A DNA stretch of 64,000 nucleotides from Peptoniphilus stercorisuis. GTDB lineage: Bacteria > Bacillota > Clostridia > Tissierellales > Peptoniphilaceae. Below are positions 35,495 to 45,696 of the stretch, one piece after another. The stretch spans positions 1 to 64,000 of the forward strand of contig NZ_JAGGLJ010000007.1 of NCBI RefSeq assembly GCF_017874395.1, given 5' to 3'. The position numbers and the translations under genes are program-made. How positions within the stretch are numbered: the first letter of the stretch is position 1; each line of letters starts with the position of its first letter. The notes beneath the pieces are model-generated. The model was not told where the DNA came from. It made no database searches and saw nothing but the letters and a program-made list of their open reading frames with translations.

Positions 35495-36943
35495 ATGAAA
35501 ATATACTATACATCAGATGTTCATGGATACTTTTATCCAACAGATTATTTAGATAAAGACTTTAAAAGTACAGGTCTATTATGTTGTGCAAATAATTATA
35601 AAAAAGATGAAAACACATTAATAATTGATGGTGGAGATATTCTTCAAGGCTCCGCTTTTGATTATTATTTAAGCAAAAATAAAGGATCTAAGCATATTGC
35701 AGAAATAATGTCTATGGTTGGAGTAGATTATTTTACACTGGGAAATCATGATTTTAATTATGGATATGACTATTTAAAAGAATATTTACTAAATCATTCT
35801 GGAAAATGTATCTGCGCAAATGTAGTAGATAAGAAAAATATTCTTCCAATATATGACCATGAGATTATTGAAATAGACGGCAAAAAAATTGGAATAATCG
35901 GAGTAGTAACAGATTGGATTAATCTTTGGGAAAAAGAAGAAAATCTTATTAACTTTGAAATTAAAAATAGTTTTGAATCTGCAAAAATCGCCTTTGAAAA
36001 AATAAAAGATACAGACTATAAAATTTGCATCTATCATGGTGGATATGAAATAGATCTTGATACACTTAATAAAAATTCAAATACAGATGAAAATGTAGGT
36101 GCAAAAATAGCAAAAGAAATGGACATTGATCTACTTCTTACAGGACATCAACATATGAGTGTAGAAAATAAAAATATTTATAATACACATACATTACAAC
36201 CACCTTCAAATGCAAGTGAATATATGCAAATTAATATTGATCTTAATAATAATACAACTACTTCTAAACTTGAAAAACCAAATGAAAAACCAAGAAAAGA
36301 TATATATGATAAATTCTTATATATTGAAGAAGAAGTACAAAAATATCTTGATACAACTATTGCAACACTTGATAAAGACTATCTTCCAAGTGAGAAATTA
36401 GATATGGCAATAAATGGATCAGAACTTGCTGATTTTATAAATAAAATACAATTATCTGTATCAAAAGCTGATATATCAATTACATCTTTCGCAAATGAAA
36501 TAAAAGGATTTACAAAAAATATTACAGTAAGAGATGTTCTTACAACTTATAGATTTCCAAATACATTAACTGTACTTGAAATAAATGGCAAAAATTTAAG
36601 ACTTGCCCTTGAGAAGAACTATTCTTATATTGAATTTGAAAATAATGAGTTTAAAATTTCTGATAAATATTTACATCCAAAAGTTGAACACTATAACTTT
36701 GATTTCTTCTATAATTTAGACTTTGAAATAGATCTAAAAAAAGAAATAGGTAATAGAATTGGAAAAATAAACTTTAAAAATAAAGAAATAAAAGATGATG
36801 ATAAATTATCAATTGTAATGAACAACTATCGCTCAAGTGGTGCTGGAGACTTCCCTATGTATAAGGAATCAAAAGTTCTACAAATGATAAATATGGAAGT
36901 TTCTGAGATAATAATTGACTATTTAGAAAGTCATTATAATTAG
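35495..36943 (+). CDS. Cytoplasmic 5'-nucleotidase/cyclic phosphodiesterase-like metallophosphatase
   Basis: 482 aa. Calcineurin-like metal site: YTSDVHGYFYP (residues 4-14), DGGDILQGS, TLGNHDFNYGYDYL and DLLLTGHQHM; the last 180 residues are the 5'-nucleotidase substrate domain (PNTLTVLEINGKNLRLALE, MNNYRSSGAGDFP). UshA-type enzymes are normally exported, but this one has no signal peptide and starts at the motif itself, so it should act inside the cell. It begins two bases after the transporter permease and is probably its metabolic partner, releasing phosphate from an imported ester. This points away from a C-P-bond substrate, since no C-P lyase gene is present. Confidence 0.88.
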   Translation: MKIYYTSDVHGYFYPTDYLDKDFKSTGLLCCANNYKKDENTLIIDGGDILQGSAFDYYLSKNKGSKHIAEIMSMVGVDYFTLGNHDFNYGYDYLKEYLLNHSGKCICANVVDKKNILPIYDHEIIEIDGKKIGIIGVVTDWINLWEKEENLINFEIKNSFESAKIAFEKIKDTDYKICIYHGGYEIDLDTLNKNSNTDENVGAKIAKEMDIDLLLTGHQHMSVENKNIYNTHTLQPPSNASEYMQINIDLNNNTTTSKLEKPNEKPRKDIYDKFLYIEEEVQKYLDTTIATLDKDYLPSEKLDMAINGSELADFINKIQLSVSKADISITSFANEIKGFTKNITVRDVLTTYRFPNTLTVLEINGKNLRLALEKNYSYIEFENNEFKISDKYLHPKVEHYNFDFFYNLDFEIDLKKEIGNRIGKINFKNKEIKDDDKLSIVMNNYRSSGAGDFPMYKESKVLQMINMEVSEIIIDYLESHYN

Positions 36944-36948
36944 GTTTC

Positions 36949-36977
36949 TTTACATCTTGTGAAAAACTTTATATAAT
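36949..36977 (+). promoter_or_regulatory. Sigma-A promoter of the secreted-protein gene
   Basis: TTTACA (36949-36954), exactly 17 bp, TATAAT (36972-36977), 25 bp before the start codon with AAGGAGG between. Confidence 0.6.
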
Positions 36978-37001
36978 CATATAAAAAGGAGGATTTTTTA
37001 T

Positions 37002-37937
37002 ATGAAAAAAAGCATTATACTATCTATACTTTTAACATTTATTTTAACAACTTCAGTTTTTGCTGGAGCAAATATTACAGATCAAGATGTAACTCTTGAT
37101 GGAGAAAAGGTTGAAATTGCAGGATATAATATCAATGGAAATAATTATTTTAAACTAAGAGATATTGCAGCACTACTATCAGGTACAGAAGCAGAGTTTG
37201 ATGTATCTTATAATAGTATGAAAAATTCAGTTGAAATAACTAGAAATGCACATTATGAAAAACTACCTACTGATTTAACTAAGGTGGATACAACTGAAAT
37301 AAATAGTAAAAAATCATCTCAAAAAGTTTATCTTGATAATGAACATGTAGTATTTAGTTCCTACTCAATAAATAATAATAATTATTTTAAATTAAGAGAT
37401 TTAGGAAAAACAATTGGTTTTTATGTTGACTTTGATGAAAAAAGTAATACAATAATTGTGAAATCAGAAAAAACTACACCTAAAGATCTTATAGAAACAG
37501 AAACTGTTTCCTTTAAAAGTTTTGCAACAGATGTTGGAAATAATATAACAAAATATGAATTTGACAAAAAAGAAATATTAACACCTGATGATTTTATAAA
37601 ACAAATGCAAAGAATTGTGTTATTATCTAAAGATGAAAGACAATTCTCAGGAAAAGCAGAATATAATGAATCAAATAATACTGTTGAGTTCTCTGCACTT
37701 GGAACTAAAATAAAAGGTAAAATTTATTTTGATCCAAAAATTAAAGTAGAACAAGGTAATAAAAAAGATTTCTTTGACTTTAATAAAAGTATAAATGTTA
37801 ATGAACTTATTAAAGATTTTTCTAAAGATGAAAATTTAACTATTACTATGGGATATTACTTAGGTGATGAAAAACCTGAGAATTTCAGAAGTATTTCAAC
37901 TATCGAGTTTACAAATACCCCTATGGGTATAGAATAA
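37002..37937 (+). CDS. Secreted protein with two copper-amine-oxidase N-terminal-like repeats
   Basis: 311 aa. A signal peptide (1-21, ending SVFA) is followed by two related repeats: GYNINGNNYFKLRDIAALL (about 44-62) and SYSINNNNYFKLRDLGKTI (about 124-142), each ending in a hydrophobic strand. This is the copper amine oxidase N-domain repeat that is widespread in secreted Clostridia proteins and carries no oxidase activity. The C-terminal 140 residues are unfamiliar and beta-rich. Function is unknown, possibly wall binding. The DUF1858 gene follows by 15 bp and is probably co-transcribed. Confidence 0.8.
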   Translation: MKKSIILSILLTFILTTSVFAGANITDQDVTLDGEKVEIAGYNINGNNYFKLRDIAALLSGTEAEFDVSYNSMKNSVEITRNAHYEKLPTDLTKVDTTEINSKKSSQKVYLDNEHVVFSSYSINNNNYFKLRDLGKTIGFYVDFDEKSNTIIVKSEKTTPKDLIETETVSFKSFATDVGNNITKYEFDKKEILTPDDFIKQMQRIVLLSKDERQFSGKAEYNESNNTVEFSALGTKIKGKIYFDPKIKVEQGNKKDFFDFNKSINVNELIKDFSKDENLTITMGYYLGDEKPENFRSISTIEFTNTPMGIE

Positions 37938-37952
37938 TGGGAGGTAATAAAG

Positions 37953-38153
37953 ATGAATGTTAATAAAGATACAGTTATAGGTGATATTTTAATGACTAAA
38001 CCAGAAGCTATTGGAACACTAATGAGCTTTGGTATGGGATGTGTAATGTGTCCTGCAAGTCAAACTGAAACTCTTGAAGAAGCTTGCCTTGTTCATGGAA
38101 TGCAAGTTGAACCACTTGTTGAAGCTATTAATAATATCAAAAAAGAAGACTAA
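37953..38153 (+). CDS. DUF1858 domain protein (CxxC redox-type)
   Basis: 66 aa. The single DUF1858 domain has the pattern VIGDILMTKPEAIGTLMSFG followed by MGCVMCPAS, where C30 and C33 form the conserved CxxC. Stand-alone DUF1858 proteins are common in anaerobes, sometimes beside hybrid-cluster or iron-sulfur proteins, and are proposed to be redox or metal-cofactor helpers; none has a settled role. GGGAGG precedes the ATG. Terminator follows immediately. Confidence 0.88.
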   Translation: MNVNKDTVIGDILMTKPEAIGTLMSFGMGCVMCPASQTETLEEACLVHGMQVEPLVEAINNIKKED

Positions 38154-38155
38154 TT

Positions 38156-38181
38156 AAAGGCCTGTTTAAAGGCCTTTTTTT
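38156..38181 (+). terminator. Terminator after the DUF1858 gene
   Basis: AAAGGCC (38156-38162) / GGCCTTT (38171-38177), then T's, just past the stop codon. Confidence 0.8.
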
Positions 38182-38318
38182 ATTTTACATATCTAATCAA
38201 ACTACATTAAAATAATGTATCAAATATTTTTATAATTCTATCACCATAAAATTTAGCATAGTAATATAATTAAGTTAAGAAAGCGTTACCTTGAAAATTA
38301 TAGAAAGAAGGGATTTAA

Positions 38319-39737
38319 ATGGTAACTTTTTTTATTGCACTTATTTTATTAATTGTAGGTTACTTTACCTATGGTAAATTTGTAGAAAAAGTATTTGGAC
38401 CTACAGACGAAGCTACTCCCGCAATAACAAGTGAAGATGGAGTTGACTATGTGCCAATGGATACTAAAAAAGTATTCTTAATCCAACTACTTAATATTGC
38501 AGGACTTGGACCAATATTTGGAGCACTTGCAGGAGCACAATGGGGCCCTGTAGTATTCTTATGGATAGTCTTTGGTACTATATTTGCAGGTGGAGTTCAC
38601 GACTTCTTAACAGGTATGATTTCCCTAAGACATAATGGAGCATCTGTTTCAGAACTTACAGGAATATATCTTGGTAAAACTATGAAAAATATAATGAGAG
38701 TATTCTCTGTTATTTTGCTTATTTTAGTAGGAACTGTTTTTGCAACTGGTCCTGCCAAATTACTATCAATGCTAACTAATATGAATGCTGGAGTTTGGCT
38801 TGGAATAGTTCTTGTATATTATTTTCTTGCAACACTTCTACCAATTGACAAAATAATTGGAAAAATCTATCCATTTTTTGGAATGTGTCTAATTATAATA
38901 TGTATTGGTGTAGCTGGTGGAATTATTGTAAAGGGATATAAAATTCCAGAAATGACTCTTGCAAATCTACATCCAGATAATACTCCTATTTGGCCATTTA
39001 TGTTTATAACAGTTGCCTGTGGAGCAATATCAGGATTTCATGCCACCCAATCCCCTATGATGGCAAGATGTATTAAAACGGAAAAAGACGGCAGAAAAGT
39101 ATTTTATGGAGCTATGGTTGCAGAAGGTGTAATCGCACTTATTTGGGCAGCAGCAGGCGTTGCATTCTATGGTTCAACAGGTGGACTATCTAATGCTATT
39201 AATGCACAAACTCAAAATGGTGTAGTATATGAAATATGTAAGACACTTCTTGGACCAGTTGGATCAGTTCTTGCAATGATAGGTGTAATAGCTTGTCCTA
39301 TTACATCTGGAGATACAGCCTTTAGATCTGCTCGTTTAACTATTGCAGACTGGTTTAAAGTTGATCAAAAAGATGGAAAGAAAAGATTATATTTAACAGC
39401 TCCCCTTTTAGTTATTGGAGCACTTCTTTCTCAAATTGATTTTAATATAATTTGGAGATACTTCTCTTGGTCAAACCAAACTTTAGCTATGATTGCACTT
39501 TGGACTGCTAGTGCTTATTTATTTAAAAATAATAAAAACTATATTATGACAGTTATTCCAGCTACATTTATGTCTGCTGTAACATCAACTTATATCTTAA
39601 TGGCTGATGAAGGATTTAAACTATCTAAAAATATTTCCTATATTGCAGGAATAATATTTGCAATAATTTGTTTAGGACTATTTATTAGATATATTAAACA
39701 TAATGAAGCTACAAATCTAAGTGAAAAAAATGCTTAA
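38319..39737 (+). CDS. cstA: CstA-family carbon-starvation/peptide or pyruvate transporter
   Basis: 472 aa with about twelve membrane segments; shorter than E. coli CstA (about 700 aa) but typical for Firmicute forms. Family marks: IAGLGPIFGALAGAQWGP near residue 65, GGVHDFLTGMISLRHNG, SGFHATQSPMMARCIKTEKD and CPITSGDTAFRSARL. CstA proteins import peptides or pyruvate when carbon is short. A GAAGGG site precedes the ATG. The 140-bp upstream gap contains TATAAT at 38265-38270 without a good -35. It is transcribed alone. Confidence 0.9.
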   Translation: MVTFFIALILLIVGYFTYGKFVEKVFGPTDEATPAITSEDGVDYVPMDTKKVFLIQLLNIAGLGPIFGALAGAQWGPVVFLWIVFGTIFAGGVHDFLTGMISLRHNGASVSELTGIYLGKTMKNIMRVFSVILLILVGTVFATGPAKLLSMLTNMNAGVWLGIVLVYYFLATLLPIDKIIGKIYPFFGMCLIIICIGVAGGIIVKGYKIPEMTLANLHPDNTPIWPFMFITVACGAISGFHATQSPMMARCIKTEKDGRKVFYGAMVAEGVIALIWAAAGVAFYGSTGGLSNAINAQTQNGVVYEICKTLLGPVGSVLAMIGVIACPITSGDTAFRSARLTIADWFKVDQKDGKKRLYLTAPLLVIGALLSQIDFNIIWRYFSWSNQTLAMIALWTASAYLFKNNKNYIMTVIPATFMSAVTSTYILMADEGFKLSKNISYIAGIIFAIICLGLFIRYIKHNEATNLSEKNA

Positions 39738-39772
39738 ATTTTATTAATTTTATTTTAAAATATTTAAACAAT

Positions 39773-39805
39773 AAAAAAAGAGTTATTAATTTAACTCTTT
39801 TTTTA
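39773..39805. terminator. Bidirectional terminator, cstA / 141-aa gene
   Basis: AGAGTTA (39779-39785) / TAACTCT (39792-39798), extended by seven A's on the left and T's on the right, so U-runs exist in both directions. The opposing stop codon (39786-39788) is in the loop. Confidence 0.8.
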
Positions 39806-40211
39806 TATTTATAACTTCACTTCTAACTTTTTCTATATCTCTTTTTAGAAATTTCAACTTATCTAAATTATCATTAATATTTTTTTGTGTAATAAAATCA
39901 GAAAATATATTGTCAAAGACTATATCTAAAAATGTATTAAGACTTGATAAATTATCATATTTTACAAAATCAATATTAATATCTGAAAGTTCTTTTTGAA
40001 GAACTACAAGTTGATTGTTTATTTTATTAAATATTTTTGATGCATCATTTATTTTTCCATGCTTTATCAAACTTGAAAAAAGTCCTCCATCAAAAAAAGT
40101 GTCATATATTCCCCAACCTCTTGCACTACCTAATTTTTTCATTCCACTATTAATTAAATCTATCGTATCATCACAGGCTCTTATAGCTTCATTTATCTCT
40201 TTAATATCCAT
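39786..40211 (-). CDS. Conserved hypothetical coiled-coil protein, 141 aa
   Basis: Soluble, helical, with heptad-like C-terminal half. Residues about 22-55 hold a Trp/Gly-rich motif (LGSARGWGIYDTFFDGG then SSLIKHGKINDA) that I believe recurs in Firmicute hypothetical proteins, but I cannot name the family or a function. AGGAGG lies seven bases before ATG. It shares a terminator with cstA and precedes, on the minus strand, no further gene in an operon. Confidence 0.7.
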   Translation of the reverse strand: MDIKEINEAIRACDDTIDLINSGMKKLGSARGWGIYDTFFDGGLFSSLIKHGKINDASKIFNKINNQLVVLQKELSDINIDFVKYDNLSSLNTFLDIVFDNIFSDFITQKNINDNLDKLKFLKRDIEKVRSEVINIKKELN

Positions 40212-40255
40212 AGCTACCTCCTATTATATTTATATCCAAAAAATTAGTTTTTATG

Positions 40256-40287
40256 TAAAAAATGCCAGCTTAAAAAAAGCTGACATT
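40256..40287 (-). terminator. Terminator of the iron alcohol dehydrogenase gene
   Basis: AATGCCAGCTT (40261-40271) pairs with AAGCTGACATT (40277-40287) with one G:U, followed by T's on the minus strand. Confidence 0.75.
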
Positions 40288-40306
40288 TAAATTTTATTTT
40301 ATTTAA

Positions 40307-41458
40307 TTAGAAATCTACTTTTTCACCATAATAAGCGCATTTGTAGATTTTTTTAATATCTTCTGGAGATGTTTCTCTTGGGTTTGTTAATGTACAAGCA
40401 TCTTCAAAAGCATTTTTACTCATAGTATCTAATACTTTTACAAAAGCATCTTCTTCTATTATCGTATTTTTTCCAGCTTTTATGCTTTCTGCAATACCAA
40501 TTTTTTTATTTAGTTCCCAAATTGCCTTTTCAATATTTTCAATACCAAGTCTTTCTTCAAGCTCTTTGTATTTGTCAGTTGATTTTTTATTATATTGAAT
40601 AATATATGGTAACATTATTGCATTTGCTTCTCCATGAGTTAGATGGAATATTCCTCCAATTTTATGAGCCATTGAATGAACTATTCCCAGTGAAACATTA
40701 GAAAATGCCATTCCTGCAATTGTTGATGCAGTGTGCATTTTAGCTCTTACGTCTAAATCATCTGGATTTTCTACTGCTTTTTGTAAATATTCAAATACAA
40801 TTTCAACTGCTCTTATTGCATATGGATCTGTAAAGTCATTAGCATTTGTTGAAACAAAAGCTTCTATTGCATGTGTCATTACATCCATTCCTGTTTGAGC
40901 TGTAATTTTAGCTGGCATCTTTGATGGAATTCTATTATCAAGAATTGCTACATCTGGAATTAAATCTGGTGATACTAATGGATATTTTATATCATTTTCT
41001 ACATCTGTTATTACTGAGAAAGCTGTAATTTCTGATGCAGTTCCACTAGTTGATGGAATTCCTATTAATTTTGCCTTTGTTCTTAATTTTGGAAAATTAA
41101 ATTTAACAAGTTCATAAAAATCATAATCTGGATATTCATAGAAAACCCACATTATTTTAGCAGCGTCCATTGCTGAACCTCCGCCAAGAGCAATAATCCA
41201 GTCTGGATTAAATTCAGCCATTTTCTTTCCACCATTAATACAAGTTTCAATTGATGGATCTGGTTCAACACCATCTATAATTTGAACTTCCATTCCTGCT
41301 TTTTCAAGCTCTTTAGTAGCTTCATCTAAAAAGCCAAATCTTCTCATTGAACTTCCACCAGTTACAATAGATGCTTTCTTTCCTTCAAGAGATGCAAGAT
41401 ATTCTAATGCATTATCCCCTTGAATTATTTCCTTTGGTACTGAAAAAACATTATACAT
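40307..41458 (-). CDS. Iron-containing alcohol dehydrogenase
   Basis: 383 aa, group III (Fe-dependent) ADH. Cofactor-binding: IIALGGGSAMDAAKIMW; PSTSGTASEITAFSVI; metal ligands Asp and His in TGMDVMTHAIEAFV, then His in SLGIVHSMAHKIGG and HLTHGEANAIMLP. The substrate is not decided by sequence; butanol/ethanol formation or 4-hydroxybutyrate oxidation are typical in fermenters. Start set at 41458, six bases after GAGGTG; a GTG three codons earlier overlaps that site. It stands alone between the 141-aa gene and the V-ATPase operon. Confidence 0.9.
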   Translation of the reverse strand: MYNVFSVPKEIIQGDNALEYLASLEGKKASIVTGGSSMRRFGFLDEATKELEKAGMEVQIIDGVEPDPSIETCINGGKKMAEFNPDWIIALGGGSAMDAAKIMWVFYEYPDYDFYELVKFNFPKLRTKAKLIGIPSTSGTASEITAFSVITDVENDIKYPLVSPDLIPDVAILDNRIPSKMPAKITAQTGMDVMTHAIEAFVSTNANDFTDPYAIRAVEIVFEYLQKAVENPDDLDVRAKMHTASTIAGMAFSNVSLGIVHSMAHKIGGIFHLTHGEANAIMLPYIIQYNKKSTDKYKELEERLGIENIEKAIWELNKKIGIAESIKAGKNTIIEEDAFVKVLDTMSKNAFEDACTLTNPRETSPEDIKKIYKCAYYGEKVDF

Positions 41459-41527
41459 TTGATTCACCTCATAATTTAATATTAAACTAATAGTTTTTTA
41501 TTTAACAAACTTTCTATATCTAGTTTA

Positions 41528-42217
41528 TCACAATATTAAATTATTTACATCTGGCATTTCAGATTTTGGTTTTTTTATTTCATCTTTAGAAATTATATCC
41601 TTAACCTTCATAAGTCTTGTAATATTAGCTCTTTCATTCTCATCAAGTTTACCTACTATATACTTTATAGTATCTTTTAAATCTGGAATTGTCTTATATT
41701 CAAGAGCATTTACTCTTCTTCTTGTCTTTTCTATTTCATCAGCCATAAGTTGAGCAGACTTTTCAATTTGAGCAAGTTTTAGAAGTTTATCCATTACATT
41801 ATTTAACTTAAGAATAGCTTCATCTAAATCTGCAGTAGTCTGTGCATATCCATAGGGATATATACTTCCTGATTCAGATAATTTTTCTGTTTTAAATTCC
41901 ATTATTGGAATCTCAACACTCATTATATTCTTTTTAGTTATTTCAACAGTTGTCTTTTGAGTGGGAAGTGCTACTGCTTCTTCTAGCATTTCAGGACTCA
42001 TAATAGCAGATGCAAGTAAAAAGTCTTTAAAAGAAGAACCTAGTTCTTCTTCTACTTCTTCTCTTAAAGCTTTATTTTCTTTAATAATTTCAATAAATCT
42101 TCTCATAAGCTCATCTTGTTTATCTTTTAAAAGCTTATGTCCTCTTGTTGAAGTTTCAAGTCTCTTCTTTAGAGTTGAAAGATTCATCCTTGTAGGATTG
42201 ACATTTAGTCTTGCCAT
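41528..42217 (-). CDS. ntpD: V-type ATPase subunit D (central stalk)
   Basis: 229 aa. The N-terminal [20 protein letters not shown] is the family signature; long coiled-coil helices at both ends (about 5-70 and 140-205) form the rotor shaft. Its start codon overlaps the stop of ntpB (TAATG). Last gene of the V-ATPase operon; no strong terminator is seen in the 70 bp before the next gene. Confidence 0.95.
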   Translation of the reverse strand: MARLNVNPTRMNLSTLKKRLETSTRGHKLLKDKQDELMRRFIEIIKENKALREEVEEELGSSFKDFLLASAIMSPEMLEEAVALPTQKTTVEITKKNIMSVEIPIMEFKTEKLSESGSIYPYGYAQTTADLDEAILKLNNVMDKLLKLAQIEKSAQLMADEIEKTRRRVNALEYKTIPDLKDTIKYIVGKLDENERANITRLMKVKDIISKDEIKKPKSEMPDVNNLIL

Positions 42218-43608
42218 TATTCATCAGCTCCAACATCTCTTTTTCCTAAATATTTATCGATATAATCATCACGAATTCTCTTAAGCTCTGCTCTTGGAAT
42301 CATTGAAAGTAAATCCCAACCAGTATCTAATGTATCTTCTATAGATCTATTTGTATAATATCCTTGATTTACATATTTTGCTTCAAATTCAGTTGCAAAT
42401 TTAGCAAAGGCCTTATCTGCATTAGAAAGTGCTGAATCTCCAAGAATTACTGCAAGTTCTTTTGCCTCTTTACCTGAAGTATAACCTGCATAGATTTGGT
42501 TCATTGTATCAGCATGGTCTTCTCTAGTTTTACCTTCTCCAATACCTTTATCCTTAAGTCTTGAAAGTGAAGGTATTGCATTTATAGGTGGCTCTATACC
42601 TTGTTTGTAAAGTTCTCTTGATAAGATAATTTGACCTTCTGTAATATATCCTGTTAAGTCTGGAATTGGATGAGTTATATCATCTTCTGGCATTGTTAAT
42701 ATTGGAATTTGAGTAATAGATCCATCTCTTCCCTTAATTCTTCCTGCCCTTTCATATATTCCTGCAAGGTCTGTATATAAATAACCTGGATATCCACGTC
42801 TTCCTGGTACTTCCTTACGAGCTGCAGATACTTCACGAAGTGCCTCTGCATAATTTGTCATATCAGTCATTATAACAAGTACATGCATTCCCAGTTCAAA
42901 AGCTAAATACTCAGCACAAGTAAGTGCCATTTTTGGAGTTGCAAGTCTTTCAATAGCAGGGTCATCAGCAAGGTTCATAAATAAAACAGCTCTATCTATT
43001 GCTCCTGTTTCTGTAAAGTCATCAATAAAATATTGAGCCTCTTCAAAAGTAATTCCCATTGCAGTAAATACAACAGCAAACTTTTCTCCAGTTCCAAGAA
43101 CCTTAGCTTGTCTTGCAATTTGTGCAGCTACATTATTATGAGGAAGTCCTGCTCCTGAAAATATTGGAAGCTTTTGTCCTCTTACTAATGTATTAAGTCC
43201 ATCAATTGTAGAAATTCCAGTTTGAATAAATTCAGATGGATAATCACGACTTACTGGATTTATTGCAGTACCATTAATATCTATTTTTTTCTTTGGCATT
43301 ATTTTAGGACCATCATCTATTGGATTTCCTAGTCCATCAAATACACGACCTATCATATCAGGGCTTACTCCAAGCTCAAGAGGTCTTCCTAAAAATCTAA
43401 CACTAGTATTTTTAAGATTTATTCCTGCAGTTCCTTCAAAAACTTGAACCATAGCCTTGTCATTTTCAATTTCAATAACACGACCACGTCGTCTTTCGCC
43501 ATCTTGAAGTTCAATATCTACAAGCTCTTCATAAGATACTCCCTCAACGCCTTCTACCATCATTAGAGGTCCTACTACTTCTGTAACTGATTTATATTCC
43601 TTAAGCAT
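42217..43608 (-). CDS. ntpB: V-type ATPase subunit B (non-catalytic)
   Basis: 463 aa, regulatory nucleotide-site subunit. Recognisable from [35 protein letters not shown] (the altered P-loop lacking GKT), [20 protein letters not shown] and [14 protein letters not shown]. It overlaps ntpA by 8 bp and ntpD by one base. It forms the A3B3 head with subunit A. Confidence 0.97.
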   Translation of the reverse strand: MLKEYKSVTEVVGPLMMVEGVEGVSYEELVDIELQDGERRRGRVIEIENDKAMVQVFEGTAGINLKNTSVRFLGRPLELGVSPDMIGRVFDGLGNPIDDGPKIMPKKKIDINGTAINPVSRDYPSEFIQTGISTIDGLNTLVRGQKLPIFSGAGLPHNNVAAQIARQAKVLGTGEKFAVVFTAMGITFEEAQYFIDDFTETGAIDRAVLFMNLADDPAIERLATPKMALTCAEYLAFELGMHVLVIMTDMTNYAEALREVSAARKEVPGRRGYPGYLYTDLAGIYERAGRIKGRDGSITQIPILTMPEDDITHPIPDLTGYITEGQIILSRELYKQGIEPPINAIPSLSRLKDKGIGEGKTREDHADTMNQIYAGYTSGKEAKELAVILGDSALSNADKAFAKFATEFEAKYVNQGYYTNRSIEDTLDTGWDLLSMIPRAELKRIRDDYIDKYLGKRDVGADE

Positions 43609-45373
43609 TTATAGTACCTCCTTTAGTTAATTTTTCCATTTCTTTTTCTAAATTCTCACTTAATTCATCTAATAAAAATAATTTATCTTCTGGAGTATTT
43701 TTAGATCTTGCTATATCTTCACGAATTGGCATAACTTCTATCTCAGATAAATAAGCTCCCTTATCAATAGCCTTTAATGCCTCATCATAGAATTTTAACA
43801 TTATATCAAGCATTTTATATTGTTTCTCTAAAGAACAATAAGTATCTATTTCATGAAAGGCATTTTGTTGTAAAAAGTCTTCACGAATTGATTTTGTAAC
43901 CTCAAGTTTTAGTTGGTCTTGTTCTGAAAGTGAATCACGACCTACAAGTCTTACTATTTCTTGAAGTGCTTTTTCTTCTTGTAAAAGTGCCATTGCACGA
44001 ACTCTATTTTTAGAGAAATTACTATTAACTTGCTCATCTAAATATTTATCTATCTTAGTTTGATAAAGTGAATAGGAATCTAGCCAATTTATTGCTGGGA
44101 AATGTCGTCTATAAGATAAATCATAATCAAGTTTCCAGAATATTTTTACAATTCTTAAAGTTGATTGAGTAACTGGTTCTGAAACATCTCCTCCTGGAGG
44201 TGATACTGCTCCAATTACAGAAAGTGCCCCTTCACGTTTATCATCTCCAAGACAAACAACTCTTCCTGCTCTTTCATAGAACTGTGCAATTCTTGATGCA
44301 AGATATGCAGGATAACCCTCATCACCAGGCATCTCTTCAAGACGACCACTCATCTCACGAAGAGCCTCAGCCCATCTTGATGTAGAATCTGCCATCATAG
44401 CTACAGAATAACCCATATCTCTATAGTATTCTGAGATAGTAATACCTGTATATATAGAAGCTTCACGAGCTGCTACTGGCATATTTGAAGTATTTGCAAT
44501 TAAAACTGTACGCTTCATAATTGATTCCCCAGTTTTTTGATCTATTAGTTCTGGGAATTCCATTAGTACATCAGTCATCTCATTTCCACGTTCTCCACAA
44601 CCAACATACACTACAATTTGAGCATCTGCCCATTTTGCAAGTTGATGTTGCACAACTGTTTTTCCACTACCAAAAGGTCCAGGAATTGCAGCTGTTCCTC
44701 CCTTTGTAATTGGGAAGAATGTATCTATAACTCTTTGTCCTGTAACAAGTGGAGTATTTGGGTCTATTTTTTTACTATATTTACGTCCACGTCTTACTGG
44801 CCATTTTTGTATCATATTAAATTCTTTTTCTTCACCATTTTCAAGTTCTAATACATAGACAGTTTCATCTATTGTATGATCTCCTTCAAAAATTTTCTTT
44901 ATAGTTCCACTTTCTCCATAAGGAACCATTATTTTGTGAAGAACAACTGGAGTTTCTTGCACAACTCCTATAATATCTCCTTCTGAAACCTTGTCGCCAA
45001 CTTTTTTCTCAGCTTTAAAGTTCCAGATTTTTTCTCTATTTAATTTAGGTACAATTGCACCTTTAATTAAAAAATCTCCTGCTTCGTCTTTAAGTGCTTG
45101 AAGAGGTCTTTGAATTCCATCAAACATTTGCTCAATAAGTCCAGGTCCTAGCTCTACTGATAGAGGGGATCCTGTTGTGAATACTTCGTCTCCAGGACCT
45201 ATTCCTGTTGTTTCCTCGTATACTTGAATTGAAGCTTCATCAGCTCTCATTTCAATGATTTCACCAATCAATCTATCTTTTGATACTTCAACAACATCAT
45301 ATACATTGGCATTTTCCATACCACCGGCTATAACTAGAGGTCCGGAAACTTTAATTACTTTTCCTGATTTCAA
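43601..45373 (-). CDS. ntpA: V-type ATPase subunit A (catalytic)
   Basis: 590 aa, the catalytic subunit. P-loop GPFGSGKT is at residues 232-239, as in Enterococcus hirae NtpA; the V-type insertion lies at about 110-190. Other marks: [18 protein letters not shown] and [23 protein letters not shown]. The start is TTG (45371-45373) with GGAGGAG six bases upstream. It follows subunit F (NtpG) by 14 bp. Confidence 0.97.
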   Translation of the reverse strand: MKSGKVIKVSGPLVIAGGMENANVYDVVEVSKDRLIGEIIEMRADEASIQVYEETTGIGPGDEVFTTGSPLSVELGPGLIEQMFDGIQRPLQALKDEAGDFLIKGAIVPKLNREKIWNFKAEKKVGDKVSEGDIIGVVQETPVVLHKIMVPYGESGTIKKIFEGDHTIDETVYVLELENGEEKEFNMIQKWPVRRGRKYSKKIDPNTPLVTGQRVIDTFFPITKGGTAAIPGPFGSGKTVVQHQLAKWADAQIVVYVGCGERGNEMTDVLMEFPELIDQKTGESIMKRTVLIANTSNMPVAAREASIYTGITISEYYRDMGYSVAMMADSTSRWAEALREMSGRLEEMPGDEGYPAYLASRIAQFYERAGRVVCLGDDKREGALSVIGAVSPPGGDVSEPVTQSTLRIVKIFWKLDYDLSYRRHFPAINWLDSYSLYQTKIDKYLDEQVNSNFSKNRVRAMALLQEEKALQEIVRLVGRDSLSEQDQLKLEVTKSIREDFLQQNAFHEIDTYCSLEKQYKMLDIMLKFYDEALKAIDKGAYLSEIEVMPIREDIARSKNTPEDKLFLLDELSENLEKEMEKLTKGGTINA

Positions 45374-45387
45374 AAAAGCTCCTCCTT

Positions 45388-45696
45388 TTATAAAATATTA
45401 GATCCAACTGCTTTTTCAACATTCTTATTAATATTATTCATTCCAATATTTAAAGTTCCCTGATTAGATGGAATTAAAATTACAGCTGGTATTGTTTCAT
45501 TGTTATATCTTTCAATTGTTTCTGGTACTAAGGCTGCAAGTTGTTCTGTAATAAAGATTACTCCATATCCATCTCTTGCAAGTGTATCTATTTTTCTTCT
45601 ACACTCCATTGCTTCATAGGCAATATGAACATCTACACCTAAAGCTTTAAAAGCAAGTACTGAATCCTTATCTCCAATTACTGCTATTTTATACAT
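45388..45696 (-). CDS. ntpG: V-type ATPase subunit F (NtpG, rotor tip)
   Basis: 102 aa. A compact Rossmann-like subunit bound to subunit [21 protein letters not shown], followed by [19 protein letters not shown]. Start at 45696; the reading can be extended to 45741, but that would overlap the end of subunit C by 53 bp and add residues foreign to the family. The preferred start overlaps subunit C by 8 bp. Confidence 0.93.
   Translation of the reverse strand: MYKIAVIGDKDSVLAFKALGVDVHIAYEAMECRRKIDTLARDGYGVIFITEQLAALVPETIERYNNETIPAVILIPSNQGTLNIGMNNINKNVEKAVGSNIL

Noticed and set aside
44200-44851. Plus-strand open frames inside the V-ATPase A gene
   Set aside because: Antisense shadows of a highly conserved gene; low-complexity His/Gln/Leu-rich products.
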